From positions 1-46,957 of the forward strand of contig JAYZLP010000046.1 in the NCBI GenBank assembly GCA_036154155.1: a DNA stretch of 46,957 nucleotides. Direction: 5' to 3'. The notes under the pieces were generated by a model. That model made no database searches. It saw only the letters and a list, made by a program, of their open reading frames with translations, and was not told where the DNA came from. Within the stretch, counting starts at the first letter, position 1, and the number at the start of each line of letters is the position of its first letter. Below are positions 1-9,200 of the stretch, in pieces. Source of the stretch: MGIIb-O5 sp036154155 (GTDB lineage Archaea; Thermoplasmatota; Poseidoniia; Poseidoniales; Thalassarchaeaceae). The translations under genes were made by a program, and so were the position numbers.

Positions 1-1
1 T

Positions 2-1759
2 ATGTCTGACGACCATGACGACCATGACGACCATGACGACCATGACGACCATGACGACGATCACGATGACCACTCAGATGAGGAAGGCGACCATGACGAC
101 GACCATGACGACCATGACGACGATCACGATGACCACTCAGATGAGGAAGGCGACCATGACGACCATGACGACGGAGAAGAGATAACTCCTGAGACAGCTC
201 TAGAGCACTTCGACACGAATGGTGATGGATCTCTGTCTTGGGATGAATTCTTGGTGGCATGGAATGAAGGTGAAGATGACGACCATGACGACGACCATGA
301 CGACCATGACGACGATGACGACGACCATGATGATGAACACGAAGTAGAAATGTCCGCATTGATGGAAATTTTCAATGAGAGCGACACAAACATGGATGGC
401 CTCCTAGACATCAATGAACTGGAGGAATTTATCCACGAAGTTATGGAATTAGAAGGAGATGACCACGAAGGACATGAACACGCAGAAGCTGAGAAGGTAA
501 TCCAGAATCCAGGTGCTTGTCCAGTTGACACAAACATCCAGGTGTTCCACATGGAGGCGGGCGAGCACGTCCTAGAGTTCGAGTCTGAGCATGATGAGGA
601 CTTCAACATGGCCGTCCTCAAGATGCTAGGCGGACATGCGCACCACCATCACGACCATGACGACCACTCAGATGAGGAAGGCGACCATGATGATCATGAC
701 GACGAGGACGACCATGGCGACGAGATGTGCCACAACACAGACACTCACGAGAACTACGAGTCGACTGAGGAAGACTGCGAGGCAGCGGGCCATATGTGGA
801 CTGGAGACGACGACCATGGCGACGAGATGTGCCACAACACAGACACTCACGAGAACTACGAGTCGACTGAGGAAGACTGCGAGGACGCTGGACATGTCTG
901 GATGGGGCATGAGGACCATGACCTTCCAGAGATCCATGCTGATCGCGTTGCTCATACTCTTTCGTTCCCTGAGGACGACCACGACGACCACTCAGACGAG
1001 GAGCATCATGAGGCAGGGGCTGTTGTTATTCACATCGAGGTAGAAGGCGATTACGGGTTCGCTCTACCCAACGACGTAGAGCTCTACGTATTGATGGCCG
1101 AGGGTGGACACGACGACCACGACGACCACGACGACCACGACGACCACGACGACCACTCAGACGAGGAGGACGACCACGACGACCACGGAGGTGAGATTGG
1201 AGCTGATGACGACGAGGCATTCGACTACGACCCACACAGCTGGCTTGACCCCCTGGCGTTCAAGGAGCAGGTAAACCTAGTACTGGAGAAGCTAACCATG
1301 ACTTTCCCCGACGGAACCGAAGTATTCGCAGCAAACGCAGAGGGCTACTCGTCTCAGCTAACTCTACTGAACGACCGCTTCGAACAGGCGTTCGGCGAGC
1401 AAGGCACCTGCGTCACAGGCGGACACGACAAGACGATTGTGGCTAACCACAACGCGTACTCTTACATGTCAGTAAGGTATGATATCGAAATAATGACGGT
1501 GCACGGATTGGACCCTGAGGGCGAGCCTTCTCCAGCGCAGGTCGCCGAGGTTGTAGAGCACATCAAGGAGGAGGGAATAACTGTCCTCTTTGTCGAGGAA
1601 TTCACTGATCAGTCCGCTGTACAGAGCATCGTTGATGAGACTGGAGTGGAAATTCAGATTCTATACACCATGGAGATGAGTCCCAGCGACAGTGAAGACG
1701 ACTATATGTCGATGATGAACAAGAATCTCGTGAACATAGTCAGTGGAATTGGATGCTAA
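2..1759 (+). CDS. znuA: Zinc/manganese ABC transporter substrate-binding protein with EF-hands and His/Asp-rich repeats (5' partial)
   Basis: Metal-capturing lipoprotein/periplasmic-type component of a ZnuABC importer. The C-terminal third is recognisable cluster A-I binding protein: a D-P-H-S-W-L-D-P motif with metal-ligand His near residue 412, a second conserved His in the V-A-N-H-N-A-Y-S-Y segment near 483, and an acidic E-E-F-T-D site near 532-536. The first 390 or so visible residues are unusual. They hold repeated D-D-H units, two canonical EF-hand loops (71-82 and 128-139, pattern D-x-N-x-D-G-x-L-x-x-x-E), and two tandem 34-residue copies of a Cys-containing motif (from residue 237). 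No signal peptide or N-terminal binding lobe with the first His ligand is seen, so the true start almost certainly lies left of the window. The ATPase and permease genes follow downstream. Family call is firm; the role of the inserts is inferred as metal buffering. Confidence 0.85.
   Translation: MSDDHDDHDDHDDHDDHDDDHDDHSDEEGDHDDDHDDHDDDHDDHSDEEGDHDDHDDGEEITPETALEHFDTNGDGSLSWDEFLVAWNEGEDDDHDDDHDDHDDDDDDHDDEHEVEMSALMEIFNESDTNMDGLLDINELEEFIHEVMELEGDDHEGHEHAEAEKVIQNPGACPVDTNIQVFHMEAGEHVLEFESEHDEDFNMAVLKMLGGHAHHHHDHDDHSDEEGDHDDHDDEDDHGDEMCHNTDTHENYESTEEDCEAAGHMWTGDDDHGDEMCHNTDTHENYESTEEDCEDAGHVWMGHEDHDLPEIHADRVAHTLSFPEDDHDDHSDEEHHEAGAVVIHIEVEGDYGFALPNDVELYVLMAEGGHDDHDDHDDHDDHDDHSDEEDDHDDHGGEIGADDDEAFDYDPHSWLDPLAFKEQVNLVLEKLTMTFPDGTEVFAANAEGYSSQLTLLNDRFEQAFGEQGTCVTGGHDKTIVANHNAYSYMSVRYDIEIMTVHGLDPEGEPSPAQVAEVVEHIKEEGITVLFVEEFTDQSAVQSIVDETGVEIQILYTMEMSPSDSEDDYMSMMNKNLVNIVSGIGC
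41..166 (+). repeat. 63-bp tandem duplication encoding His/Asp/Glu-rich segment
   Basis: The segment containing cactcagatgaggaaggcga occurs at about 71 and again at about 134, a 63-bp (21-codon) period that keeps the frame. It lies inside the metal-binding protein gene and encodes D-D-H-D-D-H-S-D-E-E-G-D-H blocks. The very start of the window is also made of a 9-bp unit (gaccatgac) repeated about five times. Boundaries are approximate because the flanks are low complexity. Confidence 0.8.
710..913 (+). repeat. Two tandem 102-bp units in the metal-binding protein gene
   Basis: Copy one spans 710-811 and copy two 812-913. The first 73 bases of each copy are identical and then the copies diverge, which points to a recent in-frame duplication (34 codons). 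Each copy encodes a motif with two Cys, several His/Asp/Glu and a conserved G-H-x-W end. Confidence 0.9.
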
Positions 1760-1806
1760 TAATCAGAGAATGATAGTTCCAATGAAAACATGGGGAAGGT
1801 GAAGAT

Positions 1807-1917
1807 ATGATGTCAATTGACTTAGTTCCGATGATTATTGTCGGGTCCATTTTCTTTGCCTTATCTGCACATTTGGGGGTTGAGTATGTCAGAGCTAGGC
1901 TTTCTCAGAATGACTAA
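1807..1917 (+). CDS. 36-residue single-span membrane peptide in the zinc transporter operon
   Basis: A short reading frame starting Met-Met-Ser-Ile-Asp-Leu-Val-Pro with one hydrophobic segment (about residues 6-24) and a basic C-terminal tail (V-R-A-R-L-S-Q). A purine-rich ggggaaggtg stretch lies just before the ATG, a good ribosome-binding site. It sits between the metal-binding protein (ends 1759) and the ATPase (starts 1981) on the same strand. No family is recognised. By position it could be a small auxiliary subunit of the importer, but that is inference. It is too short to be certain from sequence alone. Confidence 0.55.
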   Translation: MMSIDLVPMIIVGSIFFALSAHLGVEYVRARLSQND

Positions 1918-1980
1918 GCGATCATCGGAATGCAATACATTGATGCCTTGGGGACGGCATCGTCCCACGAGGTGAGCTCC

Positions 1981-2787
1981 ATGTCGTCGGATGTTGTCGG
2001 TGGAATCCGGTTGGAAGAAACTATCCTCGAAGTCTCCAAACTGTCAGTAGTCCGTTCCGGTAATGTGATCATCAAAGACATCGATCTTACCGTTCGAAAG
2101 GGTGAGTTCGTCGGAATAGTAGGGCCCAATGGCAGTGGCAAGTCAACATTTCTCCTAGCGATTCTTGGAATTCTCAAACCCCATACCGGCGGCATTTTGA
2201 TTTACAATAGCTTGCCCATGTCGAGGAAACTACACAAGAGGATAGGATGGGTATCCCAAGCGGCATCAAACCTTCCTCGGGACATCAGAATAACTGTGCG
2301 CGAACTGGTTAGACTGGGCACTCTGAATTCAAGCAATATGTTTGATTGGTCAGACAATGGCCGTCGTGAGAAGGTGGATGAAGCAATCAAAATGACAGGT
2401 CTAAAAGATGTAGAAAACACCGATATTGGAAGCCTCTCTGGTGGACAAAGACAGCGTGCCGTGATAGCTCGAGCATTAGCGACGGAAGCTGACTTCATCT
2501 TACTCGATGAGCCCCTGGTAGGTATCGATCGTGATGCAAGGAACTCTCTTCTGAGATTACTGGACAAACTATGTCATGAGCAAGGAAAAACGATTCTGAT
2601 GGTCTCTCACGATTTGGCCGCAATACGACAAACGGCACATAGGATGATATTCTTGGAGGAGAAAATTCGATTTGATGGCCCCACAGAGAACTTCCCCGAT
2701 TTAGAGAAGCTCGCCGATCTTCGGGGCATTGAGCCTGTTCATGGGGAAGGGCATGATCACCAAAACAACCATTTGAAGGAGGAGTAA
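1981..2787 (+). CDS. znuC: Metal ABC transporter ATP-binding protein
   Basis: ATPase that powers zinc/manganese uptake. All nucleotide-binding motifs are present in a 268-residue protein: Walker A G-P-N-G-S-G-K-S (48-55), a Q-loop (W-V-S-Q), the signature L-S-G-G-Q-R-Q-R, Walker B F-I-L-L-D-E-P, and the switch His in M-V-S-H-D-L. The C-terminus carries a short His-containing tail (G-H-D-H-Q-N-N-H), common in zinc-handling ATPases. The ATG at 1981 is preferred over the upstream in-frame ATG at 1930 because gaggtga ends 5 bases before it and the family domain starts soon after. The stop overlaps the permease start (TAATG), so the two are translationally coupled. Confidence 0.9.
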   Translation: MSSDVVGGIRLEETILEVSKLSVVRSGNVIIKDIDLTVRKGEFVGIVGPNGSGKSTFLLAILGILKPHTGGILIYNSLPMSRKLHKRIGWVSQAASNLPRDIRITVRELVRLGTLNSSNMFDWSDNGRREKVDEAIKMTGLKDVENTDIGSLSGGQRQRAVIARALATEADFILLDEPLVGIDRDARNSLLRLLDKLCHEQGKTILMVSHDLAAIRQTAHRMIFLEEKIRFDGPTENFPDLEKLADLRGIEPVHGEGHDHQNNHLKEE

Positions 2788-3701
2788 TGATGGGCTTAGG
2801 TACTACGATATTGGAGATCACCGCCCCTCTGTTGGAAATTATTTCACCGTTAATGCCTGGAGAGATCTTCCCTTATTTCTTCACCATGGAGATGTTCCAG
2901 CGAGCATTGCTAGCAGCCATATTGGTTACAATAGTCGCTGGTTTCCTAGGGTCTTTCCTTCTGATACGCAATCTTGCATTGATCGGTGACGGACTTGCCC
3001 ACGTTTCATTTGGCGGAGTGGCTGTTGGTATAGTCCTCGGCTCCACATCTCCTTTGTGGTATGCACTAGTTTTCTCTGTAACCGCATCCATAATGATCCA
3101 CGAATTGCAATCAAGGGAAATTCTCACCGGGGACGCGTCAATCGCAATTTTCCTTACGGGGATGTTGGCACTGGGACTTGTGATATTACGTATCCAAGGA
3201 GGGGGGATAACGACTGATATTGAAGGATATCTGTTTGGAAACCTTCTACTGATCGATGAAAACGATCTAGACATGATCGCCTCGATATGCCTTGCATCGA
3301 TTGTGTTGTTGGGCCTCATTCATTCATCCTTGCTTGCAAGTACCGTTGACCCCCTGTCCGCCCGAATCCAGGGGCTCCCCGTTCGGGGCATCGGCCTCAT
3401 GTTCAGCATCATTACTGCAGCAGTAGTCGTTAGTATGGTGCAAGTGGTCGGCACTCTTCTGGTCACAGCATTGTTGGTGACTCCAGCGGCCACCGCACAG
3501 CTGATTGGCCGTAGCTTCAGATCCTGTCTTATTTTGACCCAGACCTTCGGATTAAGTGCTGTCTTTCTGGGACTATATTTCTCAGCTGAATTGGATACGG
3601 GTAGCGGTTCAATGATCGCTTTAGTCGCGGCTACTATCTTTTCCATCGTCGCAATCTCTCAGCTAATCGTCAAGACTTTCGTAAGACCTTTAGAAAATTA
3701 G
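2787..3701 (+). CDS. znuB: Metal ABC transporter permease
   Basis: Integral membrane subunit of the zinc/manganese importer, 304 residues with about eight or nine hydrophobic segments, as usual for ABC-3 family permeases. Conserved family features include the L-A-L-I-G-D-G-L-A-H-V-S-F-G-G-V-A motif (EAA-like coupling region) near residues 65-81 and the V-V-G-T-L-L-V-T-A-L-L-V-T-P-A-A-T-A block near 220-237. The start ATG overlaps the stop of the ATPase gene and is preceded by a strong aaggagg ribosome site. It is the last gene of the importer operon and is followed by an inverted repeat that looks like a terminator. Confidence 0.9.
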   Translation: MMGLGTTILEITAPLLEIISPLMPGEIFPYFFTMEMFQRALLAAILVTIVAGFLGSFLLIRNLALIGDGLAHVSFGGVAVGIVLGSTSPLWYALVFSVTASIMIHELQSREILTGDASIAIFLTGMLALGLVILRIQGGGITTDIEGYLFGNLLLIDENDLDMIASICLASIVLLGLIHSSLLASTVDPLSARIQGLPVRGIGLMFSIITAAVVVSMVQVVGTLLVTALLVTPAATAQLIGRSFRSCLILTQTFGLSAVFLGLYFSAELDTGSGSMIALVAATIFSIVAISQLIVKTFVRPLEN

Positions 3702-3718
3702 AAGCAAGACCTAATTTT
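3694..3718. terminator. Probable bidirectional terminator between convergent genes
   Basis: Perfect 8-bp inverted repeat aaaattag / ctaatttt separated by 9 bases, overlapping the permease stop codon. Because the ends are A/T runs, each strand carries a stem followed by T residues. It separates the plus-strand transporter operon from the minus-strand pyrBI operon, whose last gene ends at 3762. Confidence 0.55.
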
Positions 3719-3761
3719 ACTTCTCAAGGATGTGTCTTTAGATCAGAGACCCGATTAATGA

Positions 3762-4229
3762 TCACAGGATGTTATCGACTATCTCATCGAGGTCCTGGCC
3801 TCGCCCGCAGTAGTGGCACCTGACTTCTAGAGGATCGGTGCTGACTACCCTGAGCTTCTGTGGCATTGGCTCTCGTGCGTTCTGCGTTATGCAGTTGGAG
3901 AACGTGCAGCTGGCAACATTGACCAACTCCTCATTCAACTCGACGACCCTCTTCTCAGCGACACCGTAGTTCCTGATTATCGCGACGCTGGCGTGAGGGG
4001 AAATCAGGGCGAGCCTGTCCAGCTCCTCCTGGCTAAGCTCCAGGTCCTCGATCTTCAGCACGTCCTTCCTGCCCATCTTGTCGCTGGGGACGTTCATCAC
4101 TAGGGAGACAGGGTTTGACCTGTTGGTGTCTATCCTGAGCATCCTAATCACCTGAAGCGCGTGTCCAGCGGGAATGTGGTCAATTACAGTGCCATTGCAG
4201 ATGGCCGTGACCCTCCTCATCTCACTCAT
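3762..4229 (-). CDS. pyrI: Aspartate carbamoyltransferase regulatory subunit
   Basis: Allosteric, zinc-binding subunit of aspartate transcarbamoylase in pyrimidine synthesis. The 155-residue protein has the family opening (N-G-T-V-I-D-H-I-P-A-G-H-A) for nucleotide binding and four zinc Cys at about 108, 113, 138 and 141 (C-x4-C and C-x2-C). The ATG at 4229 overlaps the stop of the catalytic-subunit gene (TAATG) and has gaaggtgaag upstream, so it is chosen over the longer reading frame reaching 4271. Translational coupling to pyrB would help keep the subunits in balance. Confidence 0.95.
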   Translation of the reverse strand: MSEMRRVTAICNGTVIDHIPAGHALQVIRMLRIDTNRSNPVSLVMNVPSDKMGRKDVLKIEDLELSQEELDRLALISPHASVAIIRNYGVAEKRVVELNEELVNVASCTFSNCITQNAREPMPQKLRVVSTDPLEVRCHYCGRGQDLDEIVDNIL

Positions 4230-5158
4230 TACTTCACCTTCTTCGGAACTTTTACGCCTAGGCATCTGCATAGCAGTGCCATCCTTGTGGGAACCCCATT
4301 GAATGCCTGCTGGAAGTACCTGGCGTTCTTGGTATCGTCAAGGCTGGGGTGCAGTTCGCTGACGCGTGGGAGTGGGTGCATCACAATCATCCCGGCCTTG
4401 ACCCCCGTCATGTCGGATGAATCGAGCATGTATATTCCCGCGACCTTGGCGTACTCGTCGTCATCAGGGAAACGCTCCTTCTGGATCCTGGTCATGTAGA
4501 TGACATCTGCCTCTGTAACAACCCCGCTCAAATCGTTAGTCTCAGTGACCTCCGCTCCGTGCTCTCGAAGGTCTGAGACTATCTCAACGGGCATCTTGAG
4601 GCTCTCTGGTGAGACCAGTGTCAAAGTAGCACCGAACCTGACTAGTGCATGGGACAGGCTGTGAACCGTCCTCCCGTACCTGAGGTCGCCGACAAGAGCC
4701 ACATTGAGTCCCTCCAAGGTCCCATGGGCCTCCCTTATTGTGAACAGGTCAAGCATGGTCTGAGTGGGGTGGTTTCCAGCTCCGTCTCCAGCATTCAGTA
4801 TTGGAATCCCAATCGCATCGGCGCTGTACTGGGCCGCTCCCTGCTGTGGGTGCCTTATCGCTGCCACATCCGCGTAACCATCGATCATCTGCATCGTATC
4901 GAAGAGGGTCTCCCCCTTCGCCACCGATGTGCCTACAGACGTGAAATTCAACACGGATCCACCAAGTCTCTTCATTGCTGACTCGAAGGACATCCTAGTC
5001 CTTGTCGAGTTCTCGAAGAACATGTTTGCCAGGACTTTCCCCTCCAGAAGTGGAAGGTGAATTTCCCCCTTGGCGACTGGAATGAGCCTTTCTGCATCAT
5101 CAAGAATAGACATGATTTCCTTGTTGGTGAGATCATCCATAGTCACGACGTCGGACAT
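4229..5158 (-). CDS. pyrB: Aspartate carbamoyltransferase catalytic subunit
   Basis: Condenses carbamoyl phosphate with aspartate, the committed step of pyrimidine synthesis. The 309 residues match the normal family length. The carbamoyl-phosphate loop S-T-R-T-R lies at about 51-55 and is followed by the conserved R-H-P-Q-Q-G-A-A-Q, H-P-T-Q-T-M-L-D-L and H-P-L-P-R segments. It is directly followed by pyrI with overlapping stop and start codons, the standard archaeal pyrBI pair. Confidence 0.96.
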   Translation of the reverse strand: MSDVVTMDDLTNKEIMSILDDAERLIPVAKGEIHLPLLEGKVLANMFFENSTRTRMSFESAMKRLGGSVLNFTSVGTSVAKGETLFDTMQMIDGYADVAAIRHPQQGAAQYSADAIGIPILNAGDGAGNHPTQTMLDLFTIREAHGTLEGLNVALVGDLRYGRTVHSLSHALVRFGATLTLVSPESLKMPVEIVSDLREHGAEVTETNDLSGVVTEADVIYMTRIQKERFPDDDEYAKVAGIYMLDSSDMTGVKAGMIVMHPLPRVSELHPSLDDTKNARYFQQAFNGVPTRMALLCRCLGVKVPKKVK

Positions 5159-5269
5159 CTTTCTCCACTCGACCCGGCAGTGACTAGGTCATATGTGTTG
5201 TCATCGGTGATTATTGCAGCCTGACACGATACCGTCGGCTTGATGTGGGGTGCGCCACCCCCAGTATTG

Positions 5270-6238
5270 ATGATAATCAGCCGGACACCGCTCCGCGTGT
5301 CTTTCTGCGGAGGCGGAACGGACCTAGACTGGTTCTCAAACTCGGAAGGGTCCGGCGGGATGGTGACCTCGATGGCATTGGATAGGCACATCCATGTAAC
5401 CGTGAACCGCAGATTCGACGAATTGGTCAGGGTTTCATACTCGAAGATGGAGTTAGTGGAGGATTTCGAGGATCTAGAGCACGAGCTCGTGAGGGAGGCA
5501 ATGAGGATGACCGGAGTTACTTCTGGAGTGGAGATAACAACCATAGCTGATATTCCCTCAAGAGGCACTGGCCTCGGCTCTTCTTCCTCTGTCACCGTCG
5601 GACTCCTGAATGCGCTACACGCCTATGCGGGCCACGACCCCTCGCCAAGGCAACTTGCGGAGCAGGCCTGTGAAATCGAGATAGACATACTAGGCCAACC
5701 AATAGGAAGACAGGACCAGTATGCCGCTTCATTCGGGGGGATAAACAGCATTTCTTTCGGCAGAGGGACTGCCGAGGTGATCCCTCTTGATGTCTCCACG
5801 AAAACGAAAAACAGGATGTCTGAGGAGTTCACATTGGTTTTCACTGGGATGACGAGGAGTGCAAGCGAAGTTCTCAGCGAAGACCCTGAAAGTGAGGCAG
5901 ACAAACTATCCAGGCTTCGAGAGATAAGGGAGCATGCCGATTCTGCTAGAGACATGCTCGAGTCGGGGGACCTATCTGGCTTGGGCGGACTGCTGAAAGC
6001 CACTTGGGAAAAGAAGAGGGGAATTTCTTCCGGCGTCTCTATCGACGAGATAGATGAGATATACGACCAGATTATGGACAGCGGGGCTACCGGAGCTAAA
6101 CTCCTAGGGGCTGGAGGAGGGGGATTCTTCCTAGTTCACGGAAATGCGAAGACAAGGGAAGAGCTGGGCAATCTGGGACTAGTAACAATGCCCCTCGGCA
6201 TAGATGAGCAAGGCTCTACAATAGTGCACAGGGGTTAG
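5270..6238 (+). CDS. GHMP-family sugar kinase, heptose-7-phosphate kinase-like
   Basis: Small-molecule kinase of the galactokinase/homoserine/mevalonate/phosphomevalonate fold. The opening S-R-T-P-L-R-V-S-F-C-G-G-G-T-D-L is typical of D-glycero-D-manno-heptose 7-phosphate kinases (HddA) and related sugar kinases. The ATP loop G-L-G-S-S-S-S is at about 101-107, and the C-terminal glycine-rich motif G-A-K-L-L-G-A-G-G-G-G-F-F is near 274-286. ATG 5270 (322 residues) fits family starts. In-frame ATG 5243 and TTG 5240 are alternatives, and no clear ribosome site decides. No heptose or surface-sugar genes lie beside it, so the substrate is unknown. Confidence 0.8.
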   Translation: MIISRTPLRVSFCGGGTDLDWFSNSEGSGGMVTSMALDRHIHVTVNRRFDELVRVSYSKMELVEDFEDLEHELVREAMRMTGVTSGVEITTIADIPSRGTGLGSSSSVTVGLLNALHAYAGHDPSPRQLAEQACEIEIDILGQPIGRQDQYAASFGGINSISFGRGTAEVIPLDVSTKTKNRMSEEFTLVFTGMTRSASEVLSEDPESEADKLSRLREIREHADSARDMLESGDLSGLGGLLKATWEKKRGISSGVSIDEIDEIYDQIMDSGATGAKLLGAGGGGFFLVHGNAKTREELGNLGLVTMPLGIDEQGSTIVHRG

Positions 6239-6242
6239 CGGC

Positions 6243-9200
6243 ATGGGATCCAGAACCAAGGCATTGGCATTGGTATCTCTAATGCTAATTTCCATTGTCC
6301 CGGCCATAGCCTCGGCTCATGACGACCCAGTCTCACTTAACGACCCCTTTTCCGAACTTGACTCCGACATCTCAGACCTCCTTTTGGATTGGCAGGTTCC
6401 CGGAGCACAAGTCGCAGTCATGTACAATGGCTCCCTGGTCTTCAACAAGGGATACGGCATCTCCTCCAACGGTACTGACGAGGGAGGCAATTACTGGTCC
6501 TCGCAAGTAACGGTCGACTCCAAGTTCAGAATAGCCAGCCTTTCCAAGGCAATTACCGCAGCTGGCATACTGACTCTCGTTCAGAACGGGACAATCTCCT
6601 TGGATGACAGAATGGTAGACCTAGTTCCACACCTCCTCCCCCCGGAACTCGAGGGGTGCGACTACCCAAGCCATCAGACACTGTACTCGATAGACGACAT
6701 CACAGTTTCCATGCTACTGAACCACCGAGCCGGGTTCGACAGGGACGGAAGCCCGAATTCCGACCCCACCTACTGGCATTGGAACTCATGGGTCGGATCT
6801 TGGCAGAACGACGACTGCATAGATAAACAGTCTTTGATCGAAGACTACGACAATGGAAACCTAGCGCCCATTAGCATGGAAAGAATACTGTCTGAGTGGC
6901 TCCGAAGGCCACTTGACTTTGATCCCGGGTCAAGGTACGTTTACTCGAACATCGGCTATCAGATACTTGGCCAGATTATCGAGGCTGAGACAGGGATGAG
7001 CTACGAGGAATACATCATCGAAAGCGTCCTGACGCCCATGGGAATAGAAAGCATGTCAATCGGAATGACCATGCCAGACCAGAGGGAAGTGGGAGAGGTC
7101 TCGTACTTCGATGACTACACCAGCTGGTGCCACTTTCCTGATGGACAGGACGATGACGGCGATCCAATATTCCCATTCTCACCTGGTCCCGATTGCGGGG
7201 CCTTCGTGATCGAGGAGAAGGACGGGGGAGGAGGCTGGATAGCTACCGCCTCGGACTATGCTAGGTTCATCTCACACATCGATGGAACCATCGACAACGA
7301 GATCTTTGAGGACTCGTTTGAGTTCTTCACCGAGAATTCGTATGATACCTACCAGCCCTGGTACGGGAGCGGGGTCTACGTTCTCAGTGAGGACGAACAA
7401 GTCTGGCAGCACTGGGGGGCCTTCTCGGGGTCTTCTACCAACTTCAGGAGGGAAGTCACGGACTCCGGTGAATCCGTAGTCTTCGTCATGTTCACCAATA
7501 CGCGTCCAGACGGAAATTGGAAGAGCGTCAGAGAGAGTGTGATATCAGATGCAATGATGGCTGTAGATTATTCTAATACAACCCCCCTCGAGCAGGATGA
7601 ATCAGATCCACTCCCTCCTCAAGATAGCGATATAGAGGGCTCCTCATACCTTTCAATCACCGGTGAAATTGGCACTGAGTCCCAGATCAATGCAACATGG
7701 TCCGCTAGCATCACTATCCGTGAAGAATACGGTACTGACCTCCTCCCCAATCAGTCCATCGGACTCAGAAACCAGATTGACCTGCACCTCGGAAACTCAG
7801 ACGGAACACTAGATTCCGCAGAGGTTTCCGCATTCGCCTCACTTGTGGTTTCTGCTAGGTCATGGATCGACTCCGAGACTGGTGGATGCTGCTCCTTTGA
7901 TAACGAGCCCATGCAATCATCAGAGGGAACATCGGTATCCGTAACGCCCCCTCGGACCGGTTCGGTCGAAATCGAAAATGGAACATGGGGATGGAACGAA
8001 TCAGCGTCCTTGGTGGCCCAGGCCGACTCAAGGTCCACCAGACTCATCGATTTACCAAGATCGGGATCAGTCATCGAGGAAGTCCCCCTGACGATCTCAC
8101 TCCCTCACCCATGGGAGTTCAGGTACAGCGCGATGCAGGAAATAATCGAGGGCACACCAAGCGAGTTCACCGTAATCAGGGGCCAATCTCCTGTTTACTC
8201 GGACATCAGGATCTCAATCGATGAAAACCAGCCTCCTTCGATCACCGCAGAGAGAGTTGGTGCCGAGGGGTCCTGGTCAATGCCTCTTGACTCTCCGACA
8301 ACATACTCGGCTTCATGCACAGACAGCGCTCTGGAGAACCCATCAGTAATTTGGGAATTCGGCAACAATGGGACATTCGTTCTCGAGGCAAGGGAAACCG
8401 AGCAGACGATCATCCCTTCCGAACTAGGATACTCCGCAGGAGATGTCGTTTCTGCAACAGTGACATGCACAGACAGCTTCTCATCCACCGTATTCTGGTA
8501 CGAGAACAACATCGTGGACGGCGCCCCTCCCGTCTGGTACGCCCACTTCACAGAGGTCCAGTCAGACGGCTCCCAGGTCATCCATGACGAAACACAGAGC
8601 CAAATCAGCGTTAGGTCGGACAGCCAATTGACGATGAACATCACATCCACTGATGACTTCGGGCAACCGGTCCTGATTGAAGTAACATCCAACAAGTCAC
8701 AGGGATGGAGGCATTTCTCCAACGACGAGCTAGGATTCACAGACAGGTTCTCCCAGGGCGGCCAAATCAATGGCATGCACCTCAACGTGAGCGAGCGCCA
8801 TGAATCCAAGGAAAGAAGCATCTGGGACCTTTCAATGACGGTGACAGACGAGGCTGGGAACAACGAATCGATGACTTGGAACGTCTTAGTACTGGATGGC
8901 TCACCACCCACAATAATACCCGAGATAATCGCACAGTCAGTCCCCATATCCCCTGACAACCCCGCTAGACAGGGAGATGAAGTCATACTCTCGCTCACGG
9001 AGTCATTCGATGACATAGACTCCATACAAGACCTAGTCTGGGCCGTTTCATTAGACAGTGAGATACTGGTTGACAACGGCTCTTGGGAAGATGCCGAGAA
9101 GGTGCAACTTCCGCCTATGGAGACCGGAAACCACCTATTCGAAATCGAGGCCTGGGACTCGTCAGGAAACAGGGGGTCAATTTCCTTCTACTTGTCCGTG

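Noticed and set aside
2..180. CRISPR-like or minisatellite array from the regular 9-bp units
   Set aside because: Units keep the reading frame of a recognisable protein, have no spacers and are far too short for CRISPR repeats.
636..1043. Open frames on both strands inside the metal-binding protein gene (also 124-621 and 668-991 minus)
   Set aside because: Created by low-complexity gac/cat repeats read in other frames; products are simple-sequence runs without family features.
8195..9076. 293-codon minus-strand frame opposite the beta-lactamase-fold gene
   Set aside because: Lies fully inside a convincing gene, with no motifs and no ribosome site; antisense shadow.
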